Below, piece by piece: positions 1-12,146 of a stretch of 64,000 nucleotides of DNA. The translations under genes were made by a program, and so were the position numbers. This stretch comes from Podospora pseudocomata (taxonomy: Eukaryota; Ascomycota; Sordariomycetes; Sordariales; Podosporaceae), in assembly GCF_035222375.1 (NCBI RefSeq), contig NW_026946363.1, forward strand, positions 7,068,001-7,132,000. Direction: 5' to 3'. The notes beneath the pieces were generated by a model, which ran no database searches, had not been told where the DNA came from, and saw only the letters and a list, made by a program, of their open reading frames with translations. Every line of letters begins with the position of its first letter. Position 1 is the stretch's first letter.

Positions 1-2553
1 AGGAGCAGCGGATTTCCCTTGCTACTTACACCAGTCCTTACCTAAATAGCTTTTAATCTAGTCTTGATCTGATTCTCAGAGGAAGAAGCAATACGCCTTA
101 CGCCGCCTTTATTGCTCAGTTACAGCCTGACTTTCTACCAACATAAAACCTGCACCAACAGACCCTTGCCCTAATGTACCAAAGTAAGAGTCTGAGCGTA
201 CCAGGCTCTGACAACCTCGTGATAAACGGTCGACGAGAGGTCGCGACATCTACGCCAAGATAAACATACAACTGATGATCAACAAATTCATGATAGGGAC
301 CGTGCTGAGCCGCCTGTGGCTGATCGACGTACGGGATCATTGGCGGTCGATCATCCTGATGATTGGGACCGATAAGCTGATGGATAAAAAGCGATCAGTG
401 CTTCAGAGTGTGCATGCCCCGCACGCTGTTTCTACCTGTGTCTCAACTCAACTAGTATGTCGTTTCCCGGTCCAAGTTGCGGCTCAAAGCCTGGCCAAGC
501 CCTCAAATGGACAGGCTTCAAAAAGCCACCAAGCCTCGAGACGGAGTGGCGCTGCTTTCCAGTCACCAATCGCGGCAGGACTGGCACCGCGGCAGCCTCA
601 CCATCACCCAGCACGCTCCCTATTTTCTTCCGTCTTGTCGCCCAGCAAGATCGACACTGCATAGTTGCTTCTTGTCTTGGTGAGATCTCGCCCGATTGGG
701 TGATGTGGCGATACACAGGATTTTATTGATTTTGGCTGACGTGGGCATGGGGAGGGGAAAAGAAACGTCGGCGAAAAGACCAGTCAGAACGCAGCCAAGG
801 ACAAAAAACTGGTTTCATGGCTAGCCGTCAGGGTGCTGAAGAATGCAGGAGGGACTGAATCCCCTTTTATCACTTCAGGAAGCAACCTTTCCTGCGAATA
901 TGCTGGCACGTCTGGACAAACAGGTCAACAGGAAAAAAGAATCCGTGGGGGTGGGCCTGTATCCTTTGAACGGGCCATCATCGATCAGTTGATATTCGCA
1001 AGGGACCGCGGGTCTGGAGCTTTCTGTCCAACCCCCTGGCAACTTGACGAGCTTAACAGTTTCTTCCCCCCTGTACCCCAATTTCGCAACCCCTGTCCAT
1101 GGATACCGCCAAGAAACCTTAAACAGATCAATTGCTCCTCGCGATCTTTTTCTCCATTTGTTTGAGGCCTCGATGTCCACAAAAGTTTCACCGTCTTCCT
1201 CGTCAATTGGCGTTATTGAACAAGGAGATTGTGGGATAAAAGTGAATCGCCTCAGCAAACTTCTCACCAGATAATATGATCGACACGCTCTCACACCCTC
1301 ACCACACACCGATCCCACGAACGCGGGGAGGGAGGTAGTCGAATCCAGGGTTGAAGGACGTTGGGATGGTGGTGATGGACGCCAATTGGCGGGGGCGTCT
1401 GACCACTGCTCCTAACAGCAGGAAAATCCAAGTTGTGGAACCAGCGTTGGCTGGTAGGGATCCCCGCGAAGACGCTTTGGGAAACGATCGGACTTGGCAG
1501 CAGCTGGTGCCTTTGTTCTCTCGCAATGCCTCCCCTTTGATGTGAGTGCTTGGGCGCTTGAGGAAGCAACTTGACCGACTTTACCGGTCGCCATGATGCC
1601 ATGAAGGAAGAGACATTCTTCATGAGGTACGCCTGGTACGGAAGATGAAAGCCGAGCAAACGGCTGGCATGAAGAGTTCCTGGAAGTCTACCTTACGGAC
1701 CCAGCCGCTAATGTCGACAAGAACGCCGGCAACAGGGGTTTCTTTCTTCGGCAAGTATTTGTCGCGAAAACACGGAGGCCCGAGAACTGTGTGTCACTGC
1801 AGGTCATCCCTCCGGTTAGCCCAGTGCCGACAGACACCCCTTTCGGGGAGCCGAAACCTGATAGGTCGCAAGTGCTACTAGCCAGTGCTAGCAAAGCAAA
1901 GTGGACGCTCCCTCAGCCGAAGGAGACACGCGAGACTCCCACCACGCTCCGCTGGGAGGGATTCGAATATGCCAAGGCCGCTGTCAGTGGCCGACTGCAT
2001 GGCTACAGGGGAAGGAGGCTGGGTTTGTGCCTGCGTTGCCCCTTTGTTGTGGGGAGGTACGTAGAAAGAAGTATATGGGTTCTCTCCCCAGGCTTTCTAT
2101 TACATCCTTCCATTCCCGTCCGTCTCTCTCTTGACGACCACGGCTTGTCTTTGTGTTGCGCCGTCCGTTGCTAGCGTCTTTCGTTGCATCTTCGACAACG
2201 GAGATGCTTGTATCGTCTCAGGTCCAGGCCCCCAAAGAAGATTATTACTTGTTGGTGTCCTAGGGTTTCGCTCTGGCTGGTCCCCCTTAGCCGTGCTTGT
2301 CGCGTGGTCTCTCCTCTTTCCAGCTCTCACAAAAGACTCTCTCCCAGCCGAACAAACCCACTCTGTCATCATCGACCCGCCTCTTCGCTCTTTTCTTTCT
2401 TTCACTCGTTCATATTATCCTTTTCCCGTCAGGGGCCAACACACTTTTTGGGTGACCACCCTTGCTCTCGACTCACCAACACACACACCCCGACGTGAGG
2501 GCAGTTGTATCACCATCAAACAACACTAGGTATCTCTAAACACCACACGCAGG
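1..2553 (+). promoter_or_regulatory. Upstream region and probable 5' leader of the hexose transporter gene
   Basis: No protein gene could be supported in these 2.5 kb. The open frames are short, lack domain motifs and overlap on both strands. The last 450 bases or so are rich in C and T, as is common in the leaders of highly expressed fungal genes. Several hexamers fit the CreA/CRE-1 consensus SYGGRG, for example CTGGAG at 1014-1019 and GCGGGG at 1323-1328 and 1389-1394. A glucose transporter is a plausible CRE-1 target, but such a short motif is frequent by chance. Confidence 0.45.
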
Positions 2554-4394
2554 ATGGTGAGCGCGGTGGTATACCCGCTTTCGGGTACGGCCGATTTGTC
2601 CAGGATCGAAGCTCCAGTGACCTTCAAGGCCTATCTACTCTGCGGCTTCGCAGCGTTTGGTGGTATCTGTAAGTCTGTCTGCCCTGTAGTGGCATATTGT
2701 CGAGGTTGGCTAACTCAAAGGACTGTGCAGTCTTTGGATATGACACCGGATGGATGTCGGGTGTGTTGGGGATGCCTTACTTCATTACTCTATACACAGG
2801 ATTGCAGTATAACTACGAAACCGGAGAACCAGTAGATGTCCCCAAAACCGAGTTCGGTCTTCCTTCCTCTCAAAAGTCTCTCATGACATCGATCCTCTCC
2901 TGCGGTACCTTCTTTGGAGCTCTTATTGCCGGTGATGTCGCCGATTTCCTCGGCCGCCGTCCTACTATCATCATCGGGTGTCTCGTCTTCTGCGTCGGAT
3001 GCATTCTCGAAATCATCTCGACCAACCAGGAAGTGCTATTTGTCATGGGCCGTTTGGTATCAGGTGTGGGAGTCGGTTTCATTTCCGCCGTTATTATCCT
3101 GTACATGGCCGAGGTTGCGCCTAGGAAGGTTCGTGGTGCTCTTGTGTCAGGGTATCAGTTCTGTATTACGCTTGGTATTCTACTCGCCAACTGCGTGACA
3201 TACGCCAGCTCGAACCGAAACGACACCGGTTCCTATCGCATTCCAGTCGGCGTCCAGTTCCTATGGGCCATCATTCTAGGCATCGGCCTCTTTATCTTGC
3301 GTAAGTGGTCTCGTGTGGGCGCTGAAAAGGTCCAACTGGCAGACTAACTTGAATATCAGCCGAGTCCCCCCGTTACTATGTCATGAAGGGCAAAATCGAT
3401 CTTGCCGCCAGGTCTCTCTCGCAAGTTCGTGGTCAGCCACTGGACTCGGATTACATCAAGGATGAGTTGGCGGAAATTGTCGCAAACCACGAGTATGAGA
3501 TGCAGATTATTCCCCAGACTAGTTACATCGGCTCGTGGATTGCTTGCTTTCAGGGTTCACTGCGCAAAGGCAACAGCAACCTCAGACGTACCCTTCTTGG
3601 TTCTGGCATGCAAATGATGCAGCAGCTCACCGGTAAGCCAAGGAGATTTTCGTTGTCGTGGGACTTGATGCTGACCCAGAAAACCAGGTATCAACTTCAT
3701 CTTCTACTTCGGCACCACCTTCTTCCAGCAGCTTGGCACGATCCAAAACCCATTCTTCATTTCCCTTGTCACTACTCTCGTCAACGTTCTGTCCACGCCG
3801 ATTTCCTTCATTGCTGTCGAGAAACTAGGCCGTCGTGTTCTTCTTAACTGGGGGGGTGTTGGCATGGTCATCACACAGTTCATTGTCGCCATCGTTGGTG
3901 TAACCGAAGGCCGCCCGGAGGCCCAAAACGACGCTGCTGTCAAGGTCATGATCGCCTTCATTTGCATCTACATCTTCTGTTTCGCTTCCACCTGGGGTCC
4001 GGTCGGCTGGGTCATCATCGGCGAGTGCTTCCCGCTGCCCATCCGTTCTCGTGGTGTTGGTATCTCGACAGCCTGCAACTGGTTCTGGAACTGTATCATT
4101 GCCGTTATCACCCCTTACATGGTGGGTAACACACCCGGCTCGGCCAACTTGGGCCCCAGGGTGTTCTTCATCTGGGGGTCTCTCTGCATCGGCTCGACAC
4201 TTTTTGCGTACTTCTTGGTTCCTGAAATGAAGGGTCTGACACTCGAACAAATCGACACGATGATGGAGGAGACTACACCAAGGAAGTCGAGAAGCTGGAA
4301 GCCGACGTCCACTTTTGCCGCGCAGATGGGACGTGTCAGGGACGAGAAGGGCAGTGCGAACCAGCAGGAGTTTGCTCCCGAGTCGGAGCCGTGA
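2554..4394 (+). CDS. MFS hexose (glucose) transporter, sugar-porter family
   Basis: Four exons (2554-2668, 2731-3300, 3360-3632, 3688-4394) join in phase into a 554-residue protein. It should be a plasma-membrane sugar transporter or sugar sensor with twelve membrane helices. The first splice restores the motif GGIFFGYDTG, a hallmark of fungal hexose transporters. Other family marks are DFLGRRPTI after helix 2, GRLVSGVGVG, PESPRYYVMKGK in the central loop (restored by the second splice), GRRVLL after helix 7, ECFPLPIRSRG, and PEMKGLTLEQID after helix 12. Introns are 62, 59 and 55 nt with GTAAGT or GTAAGC donors. The start was chosen because it gives the family's usual short cytosolic tail ending in a conserved IEAPVTFKAYLLC segment. 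The tail of about 45 residues after helix 12 is hydrophilic and serine/glutamate-rich. It resembles the RCO-3/HGT group in general form, but I cannot assign an orthologue. No damage is seen. Confidence 0.93.
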
Positions 4395-5003
4395 GAGGCC
4401 TTTGATGAGTGCGAAAGACGATGTTATGTCTTATGAGACATGACGGGCTGGTGGCGGCGGTTCGGGCGGGGGCGGCTTGGGTGTTGGTCTACGCAATAAT
4501 TCGGATGAGGGGGGATGTGTATGTGTGATTGTGGGTGAGGTTTGGTTGGATACCCGGTGGGCAAGAATGGAGCATCGAATCTTTCAACATCACTACGATA
4601 CTGTACTTTTTTTACTGCTTTTCTTTTCTTCGTCATATAGCACCATCTGACTCGGTCAGTCCAGCAGAGGCTGTGTTCAAACTCGACGACAACAGCAGAC
4701 TTCAAATTATATATTGCCGACTTCTCTTTCTTGGCTCCATGTCTTATTTCCCGTCTTGTTAAACAAGGTTGCCTTTTTGTGCGCAGTGCGACATGTATCA
4801 CCGTCACGTGGCAGTGGAACGGTATACTGCCTGCCGATGCAGGCAACCTACCTACCGACTCCGAGGCATTCTTTCCCATCTAGTGAGCAATTTCAAAAGA
4901 AGCTGTCGGCACCGACGATAAGTTTGTTAGCGACTGGTCACCTTACCCCAACCTCCAACACCCAACCTCCAACACCCACAACGACTACAATTTCCGCAAT
5001 TAC
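4395..5003 (+). promoter_or_regulatory. Intergenic region: transporter 3' end and GCN5 promoter
   Basis: The spacer holds the 3' UTR of the transporter and the promoter of the next gene on the same strand. A palindromic CACGTG E-box lies at 4805-4810, about 200 bp before the GCN5 start. Two perfect tandem copies of the 14-mer CAACCTCCAACACC occupy 4949-4976, just upstream of the start codon and probably within the leader. No further gene is visible. Confidence 0.4.
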
Positions 5004-6325
5004 ATGGCACCCGTTTCAAACAAGAGAACCAAAAAGATGAGCAATGGAAAGCGCGATGACTCCCAAGAACCGCTTGCGGCTCGGTTCGCCAAAAGAATAA
5101 AGCTCTCACACGATGTGCCAGTGACGAGTTCTTCGGTCAAACTCCCAGCTGCCTCTTTGAGGATTCCTTTCCCCGAAAAGGTGAGTAACTGCCACCGCTA
5201 TCTCAGTCCTAGTTTGGATACCCTGACCGCGTTGCTGATCTGGTATTAATGTAGCCTGCAGTTATTGAGGAACGAAACGGTGAAATCGAATTCCGCGTGG
5301 TCAACAATGACGGCAGCCGAGAGCACATGATCATATTGACAGGCCTCAAGTGCCTGTTTCAAAAGCAACTTCCAAAAATGCCCAAGGACTACATTGCCCG
5401 CCTCGTCTACGATCGCGCCCATCTGTCGCTCGCCATCATCAAGAGACCGTTGGAGGTCATAGGCGGGATAACCTTTCGAGAGTTCCGCCAGCGGAAGTTT
5501 GCCGAGATTGTGTTTTGTGCCGTGTCGTCCGACCAGCAGGTTAAAGGATATGGAGCCCACCTCATGGCCCATCTCAAGGACTACGTCAAGGCAACCTCGC
5601 CAGTGATGCATTTCCTCACATACGCGGACAATTACGCGACAGGTTACTTTCAAAAGCAGGGCTTTTCTAAGGAGATCACCCTCGATAAGGCCATATGGAT
5701 GGGTTACATCAAGGACTACGAGGGAGGGACGCTAATGCTCTGCTCGTTGGTCCCTCGAATTCGATATCTGGAGTCCGGTCGTATGCTTCTGAAACAAAAA
5801 GAGACCGTGCAGGCCAAGATTAGGTCTCTGAGCAAAAGCCATGTCGTCCATCAGCCGCCTGCTCAATGGATCGTTCAGAGCAACAGCGGCGCCGCTCTCA
5901 CCCCCATCGATCCTCTCTCCATCCCGGCCATTCGAGCCACAGGCTGGTCCCCAGACATGGATGCCTTGGCCCGTCTCCCTCGTCGCGGACCTCACTTCAA
6001 GGAGATAAGACGCTTCCTGTACCAGATCCAAAACCACAAGCAGGCGTGGCCTTTTCTGGCCCCCGTTAATAGAGATGAAGTTCCGGACTATTATAAGATT
6101 ATAGCCAACCCGATGGATCTCTCTACGATAGAGGAGAGACTGGAACACGATGCATACGCGACACCTAAGGATTTCATTGCGGATATGAAGTTGATTTTCA
6201 GCAACTGTCGTAAGTACAATGATGCCACGACGGTGTATGCCAAGTGTGCGGCGAAGTTGGAGAAGTACATGTGGGGTCTGGTGAAGGAGATCCCGGAGTG
6301 GTATGAGCTGCTTGAGGGCCAATGA
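5004..6325 (+). CDS. gcn5: Histone acetyltransferase Gcn5 (SAGA/ADA catalytic subunit)
   Basis: Two exons (5004-5180 and 5255-6325; 74-nt intron GTGAGT...TAG, phase 0) encode 415 residues, close to the roughly 440 of yeast Gcn5. The protein transfers acetyl groups from acetyl-CoA to histone H3 lysines within the nuclear SAGA and ADA complexes. A basic N-terminal region of about 60 residues precedes the GNAT domain (about 75-235). There [12 protein letters not shown] carries the presumed catalytic glutamate (E143), and QVKGYG (154-159) is the acetyl-CoA loop. A bromodomain fills about 309-404. It has the ZA-loop stretch [14 protein letters not shown] and the acetyl-lysine-binding asparagine in CRKYND (N381). 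The start ATG is the first in frame; a second in-frame methionine lies 11 codons further on (M12). Neurospora calls this gene ngf-1. All key residues are present. Confidence 0.97.
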
Positions 6326-7722
6326 TTTCTGTGTTTCATTTTGGGGAGAGGTGAGGCGGGTGGTTTGAAGCTGGGTCCTGAGCGGTTTCATACAGAGTAG
6401 AGGCATGCTTCGGGCGTTTGTCTTTCTGTTCAACAAGGCTTCATAGTAGTCCAACTGGTCCAGCAGCTCTTATCCATGTTATGGGCTTTGTACTCATCAT
6501 TTTCTGATGTAATCAACTTATGTCACATTTGAATGGTAGAGCCATACACCGGTTTGGTCTTCGTTGTTCCTAAAACCGCATAACCCAAGTTGGAGCCGGG
6601 GAATCTGTTGGGGATGTTGGATCATTTTGAGACTAAGCTGAGGTGGATGAAGAGGGAGTAAACAATCAATAGTACATAAAAATAAGTAGCATTGTTGAGC
6701 AAGTATAGGTAGTTACCTCTATCAAATGTCCGGCCTTGCAAGGAAAAAATATTTCAAGATCTTCTTTAATGGTCACAACAGTATGGAGTAGTTGTGATAT
6801 CTCAGAGCATTCGAAATCAAGTTCCAACATGACCAGTATGTCCCTCGACCGCGCTCGTTGGGGACATCATGCAGGTTCAAGAGATCACCGGTCTTGACAG
6901 CTGATGAAATTTGAAAAATCAAAAGGATACAGATCCATTGCCACCATGTATTCGTGGGCTCTGACATATTGTGAAATTCTGCTGTGGTAGGCACTTGACA
7001 GACCCAGATCACTTACAGCCTTGTGGCATTGATGAGGTAAAAAGGTGTTGTAAGTGAGGCCTGGCCAATCATGTTACACGACTTACTGGTTTGCGCACGG
7101 TCCATCCCAGATCCCAAAGCCTCTCACTTCAGCCGGGCTCTAACATCTTATTAGACATCATTAGAATTAAAGATTGCCCTTCTAACAGAAACTTTGCTTC
7201 TCCATCACTTTTTGTCTACATAACTAACAACATGCATGTTGATTGGATTATGGCTTCCTGTTGGCGTGCCCTTACAGTGCACCCGCTCGCCGACTGACGG
7301 CCCGGCGTGAGTCACAGGCCGTGTTCACAGCCGTCCAATGGAGACCGGGGCGGGATTTGAGTGCTGTTGGTGCCGGGACAGAAATGCGTGCGGGGCAGCA
7401 GCGTGCCGTCAGTGTCCATGCAGTTGTGTCTCACTTGTGTTGGAACAGCTCATGATCACCAACACTGACTGGCCCAGCAAGGCAGTGAAGCAGAAAACCG
7501 ACACCTGCAATCGTGCATCTCACGCCGACATCGAGAGAGAGCGCAGACTCTATTTGTTTACGAGAGCCCGATTCCTCACGACTACCATCACATCTTATCT
7601 CTAAGGGCATCCAGCCATTGTGCGCCCTTGATATCGAGGTTTTTGACAACTGCGGAATTTGTTCCACTCTTTGTAGAGCCTGAGCCGCCTGCCTCCCGCC
7701 CAACCTCAAACAGCCTGGAAAA
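6326..7722. other. Intergenic region between GCN5 and the ABCF gene
   Basis: About 1.4 kb with no supportable gene. The first half (roughly 6450-7000) is noticeably A+T-rich and probably contains the GCN5 3' UTR. The second half should hold the promoter of the ABC gene. Short open frames on both strands show no domain or membrane pattern that I trust. Confidence 0.4.
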
Positions 7723-10106
7723 ATGACGTCCGCCAACTCCACTTCCGCAACCACTATTCTTTGCACATGCAAACAAACCCGCTTTCACATCTCTGATCGT
7801 CCCAACTACCGCGAGGTTTGCCTCCCACCTATCACACTCGATTTTCCCACTAACTTCCCTGTAGCTTGACATCTCAGGCCTCAACATCACCATCGTGCCC
7901 GATACCTCTTCCCTCTCTTCAACAACTACAAAGAAAGGGAAGGGTAAGGCTGGAGCAGAGGGTACCGAGATCCTGAGCAATGCCGACCTAAAGCTCAAGG
8001 CGGGCGCACGATACGCTCTTGTCGGCCGCAACGGGGCTGGCAAATCCACTTTGCTGAGGGCCATCAGCGAGAAGCTTATCCCCGGAATACCGGAGGAGGT
8101 CAGAGTGGGAATACTCCAACAGACTGGTATACCTGACGACGCAGACGACGATGAGTGGAAGGATGGAGGGCCCGAAACAGTAGGGCAGACAGTACTGGAG
8201 CAGGTGGTAGACCGAGCTACTGCCAAGGGTGAGGTGGAGAAGGACATCAAACAATTGACGAAAGGAGTCAACGATCCTGACCCATATGGGACTCTGAGAG
8301 CTGTGCGGAAGTTGAAGTACGAGAGAATGCAAAAGAAGCTGTTTGTCTTGGACAAGGACGCCAGTCTAAGGAGCGGAGCGAGGGGGTTACAGGCCAGAAA
8401 GGCGTTGGTGGAATTTGAGAAGGAGGTTGAAAAAGCTGAAAAGATGTGAGTTTGTTCAGAGGTACCAGGACAGGTGATAGTAACCATACAACAGGAATGA
8501 TCAGCCAGAGGAGGAAATCTCGGCCGAGATACTGCAAGCAGAGATCCAAGAGGCGGCAGATATGCTTGCAGAGCTGGAACTACAAGTCGAACCAACTCGG
8601 TTGGCTGACATTGAGTCCCAGGCAAAGAAAATCTTGACCGGCCTAGGGTTTACGGATGCTTACATGGCCAGGCCCGCAAACACCCTCTCAGGAGGATGGC
8701 AGATGCGGAGTAACCTTGCCGTGGCTCTGCTTCAGGAGACAGATATCCTGATTCTGGACGAGCCGACCAATTTTCTCGACCTTCTCGGTATCATCTGGCT
8801 TCAGAAGTACCTGGAGGGGCTGGAGGACATTCACCCTACACCTCCCACTCTAATCTTGGTGTCCCACGATCGCGACTTCACCTCCACGGTGTGCACTGAT
8901 CTGATGATACTCAAAGACAGGGGCCTCGCCTACTTCCACGGCGACCTGCCAACCTACGAGGCTGCCCAGGCCGAGCGCAAGCTCTACCTCACCAAGATGA
9001 AAGACGCCCAAGACAAGCAGAAAGCCCACATTCAAGACTCCATCCAAAAGAATATGGCTGCGGGCCGGAAGAACGACGACCAGAACAAGCTCCGCCAGGC
9101 CAAGTCCCGTCAAAAGAAGCTCGACGACCGTTGGGGCATGCAAGTTAACGCAAAGGGCCACAAATTCAAGCTCAACCGTGACATGGCTGGCTATCACGAA
9201 TCGGCAAGAGAGGCAATTGACATCCCTAAAGATGACAAGTCTGTGTCTATCTCCTTGCCTCTTCCGCCAGACCTCCGCTTCCCCGGCCCGTTGATATCAC
9301 TTGAGAATGTCAGCTTCCGCTACAAGATCAAAGGCAGGCCGGCTCACCTGGTTGTACCGACGCTCCAAGACATCACCCTGTCTGTCTCCATGGGCGACCG
9401 CATTGGAATTGTCGGTCTCAACGGTGCTGGCAAGTCGACACTCATCCGGCTACTAGTCTCGGATCCTACCTCATCGACTTCTGGATCGATGTCCGGTGCA
9501 ATTCAGAAACACCCGCGGCTCAAGCTAGGGTATTATTCCCAGCATGCAGTCACCAGCCTGCTATCTCTTGGCCGGGCAACACCATCTCTCACCGCTCTCT
9601 CTCTTTTAATGTCCGAAACTGCTGGAGTGATGGAAGAACCAGACGTGCGGGGACTGCTAGGATCTCTCGGTCTCCCAGGCCGTCTGGCATCTAATGTGCC
9701 GCTGACAAAACTTTCCGGTGGCCAGCTCGTCCGTTGCGAATTGGCCAGGTTGCTCTGGAGTCACCCACACTGCCTGGTGCTGGATGAACCGACTACTCAT
9801 CTTGACTACGAAACTGTCACGGCCCTGCGGGAAGCGCTGAGATACTGGCCCGGCGCTGTTGTCTTGGTGTCCCACGACCGTTGGTTCGTCAAGGGTGCTG
9901 TGGAGAATCGGAAGGATGAGGATGTGGACAGTGATGGTGAAGCCAACGATGATGAGGAAGACGAGGAGGAGCAAAAAAGGAGGAGACTGGTGTATAAGCT
10001 CGTTGCTGGGAAGGAAGGGGGCAAGATGACGTTGCTTGATAAGGGTGGTGTCAGCCAGTTTGAAGAGGGAGTGGAGAAGAAGGTGAGGAAGATGATGGCC
10101 ACCTAG
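7723..10106 (+). CDS. ABCF-type ABC ATPase (twin nucleotide-binding domains, no membrane domain)
   Basis: Three exons (7723-7815, 7865-8445, 8495-10106) encode 761 residues. Both introns are only 49 nt and their phases match (0 and 2). The protein has two ATP-binding cassettes and no membrane helix, which defines the ABCF group. Known members act on ribosomes or translation factors. Cassette 1 has Walker A GRNGAGKST (85-93), signature LSGGW (289-293), Walker B ILILDEP (309-315) and an SHDR switch (348-351). Cassette 2 has GLNGAGKST (532-540), LSGGQ (631-635), LVLDEP (652-657) and SHDR (684-687). A charged helical linker of about 120 residues rich in K, Q and R joins them. Unusual points are a Cys-containing N-terminal lead (ILCTCKQ, 12-18) and a very acidic stretch near 697-720 inserted after the second H-loop. 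The first signature is LSGGW rather than LSGGQ. It is neither Gcn20 nor eEF3 by layout; the exact subfamily is uncertain. Confidence 0.92.
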
Positions 10107-11350
10107 GCTTCGAGGTAGTTTGAGGTCGAATGTATGTGAGCGACATTGTTTAGAAATGAATTTTGCTGCGAATTTGGTGCTTTCTGCTTGACGTTACTAC
10201 CCTCCTCCTCAACTTCATCTTGTGAAAACTAATGATACCTAAACCTTTGTTGATAGCCTGGCGAATACAAACAGAACAACCCATGAAGAGCCCCCCTCCC
10301 TTCTCCCAAGCTCGTATTCCCATCATCAAGCACCAATGTACCGACTGTGCCTACTCTCGACGTTACACACCCTACAAGAAGCTAACGAGGATTCGAGCAT
10401 GTTTTCCTTGACCAGCTCCCAGTAGCGCCGCGAAAGAGGAATCATGCACGCAATCATGATCGCCGGACCTCCGTATCCCTTTCTCTGACTGCCTTTTCTC
10501 CCTTATGATTCGCAGATCCCACAGAAGGACAAGCACCTCAAACATCTTCCCAGGTATTCCGTCGCCCAATTGTTTGCTTCCCACAACAGAGCTACTCGGA
10601 GATTGGTACGCTGTGCTCGCTCAACCACCCGTATTTCCATTTAGACGGCCAATAAAACCTTTACACCTCGTGACCGAGAAGCCATGCATCTGGATATTGA
10701 CAGCCCTGCATAAACATGTCTTGCAGCTGCTGAAGAAAAAGCAAGCATCCGACGATTCAACAAAAGAAGAACACGTCACAAGAAGCAGGACCAAAAATCT
10801 GTGCAAAGTTGGTATGTTACTGTCTCCAGCGTAATTATAGGACAAGAAGTCTTCTACAATCCCTCTCTTCCATTCTCTCTTACAACATATTCCGTAACAA
10901 AAAAAATCACAAAATGCCCGAGACAATCCGTCCAAGAACAGTCTCGGCAGAGTATCAAGTCGAAGAGTATAAAACAAGAAACCCAGCTGGCTTCCCCCCT
11001 CGCATCCAGTCCTGTCCTTGACCCCCGGAAGTTCCCACACCCACAGGGCATGATGGCCAAAAAAAAACAAAAAAACAAGCACGCTGCGTCGTAAAGTGGT
11101 TTCTAAAGCATCCCTGGAAAATTAACGTGCTCCTTTGCCCAATATCCTTTGGCAGAAAAAAAACCAACCAAATCCATTTGTCGCCCGGAAACACGCAACA
11201 TTCCAACTCTGCACAAACAAAGGTGATTAAGGCTTAGGTGTGCGGGCTATCAGGTCGTGTCTCATGTCTCGTAAAAGCAGTGTGCCCTCGGAAATCCATT
11301 GTCCTGTGGTGTTCATGTCGAACCTCCGAGGATTTGGTGCCGTTAGGAGT
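10107..11350. other. Convergent intergenic region, ABCF and GPI-protein 3' ends
   Basis: The two flanking genes converge here, so both 3' UTRs and polyadenylation regions should lie within it. Short A-rich runs occur around 10735-10760 and 11059-11076. I see no coding segment, tRNA or repeat that can be supported. Confidence 0.4.
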
Positions 11351-12146
11351 TTAGAGAAGAGCGACAACACCGGCAATGAGGAGCAGGGCGCTGACAGGAG
11401 CGGCGAAGGTACCAGCGGCACCCTCAGCGATGTTGGAGACGGAAGGAGCAGGTGCGGAGGGCGAGGGAGAGGTGCCAAGGGAGACGGTGCTGTTAGACGC
11501 GCCACCGGTAGCAGAGGCGGAAGCCGAGGCAAGACCAGAGCTGGTGATGGTGATGGCAGCCGAAGTAGAGTTCTTACCACCAAAGACGATCGAGCTGCTG
11601 GCACTGGTACTGGTAGTTGTGGGAGCGGTGGAGATGACCTCGGAGCTGGTGGTAGAGGTCGAAGTGGCAGGAGGGGTCTGAGAGACGAGACCACCAGTCA
11701 CCTCGAATGCAGCAGCGCAGGCCTCAAGGTCCATAGAGTTGGGGCAGCACCACGTCTCACCGGCCTTGTCGGCTGTGCAGTAGTAGCCAGCGTCGCAGGA
11801 GTCTATGTTACGCGTTAGTCATGAGCTTTTCCAAACATCACGATTGCCAGCACATACTGCCAGACTGATCGGGGCAGCACGTCTGAGCCGCTTGAGCGTT
11901 GAAGCAGTGCACCTGGTTGTCGGTGGAAGCGCAAGTTGTGTAGCCGGCACCGCAAGCCTCCTCGCAAGTGTTTCCCTCTCCACACACGGCCTGCTCTGGC
12001 TGGTACCCGGGGGCATCTTGACGGCGACCGATGGAGAACAGGGAGCGGGTCGACATCTTCACGAGCTGAGGCTTGTAGGGTTGCTCGGCAGCGACATTGA
12101 CGGCGAAGGCGAGAGCCGCCAGAGCGGTGATGGATTTGGCGAGCAT
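11351..12146 (-). CDS. Small cysteine-rich secreted protein, probably GPI-anchored cell-wall protein
   Basis: Two exons (12146-11858 and 11802-11351, minus strand; 54-nt intron GTATGT...TAG with branch point CTAAC) give 246 residues. Residues 1-20 form a signal peptide (MLAKSITALAALAFAVNVAA). A dibasic GRRQD site at 40-44 could be cut by a Kex2-type protease. A block of twelve cysteines spans about 55-125, including two CC pairs (TCCPD and WCCPN), and the splice joins its two halves in frame. A long Ser/Thr/Ala-rich stretch follows, likely O-glycosylated. The C-terminus is hydrophobic (APVSALLLIAGVVALL), as expected for a GPI-attachment signal. The cysteine spacing does not match the eight-cysteine CFEM pattern. 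The protein therefore probably sits at the cell surface or wall; its function is unknown. No paralogue is present in the window. Confidence 0.86.

Noticed and set aside
875-1318. 147-codon minus-strand frame upstream of the transporter
   Set aside because: No domain, with overlapping frames of equal length on the opposite strand; most likely chance.
7588-8625. 345-codon minus-strand frame over the start of the ABCF gene
   Set aside because: The plus strand encodes intact Walker A and linker sequences here; the antisense frame has no motif.
11227-11818. Long open frames on both strands over the GPI-protein gene
   Set aside because: They are shadows of the Ser/Thr-rich coding sequence, whose repetitive codons keep other frames open.
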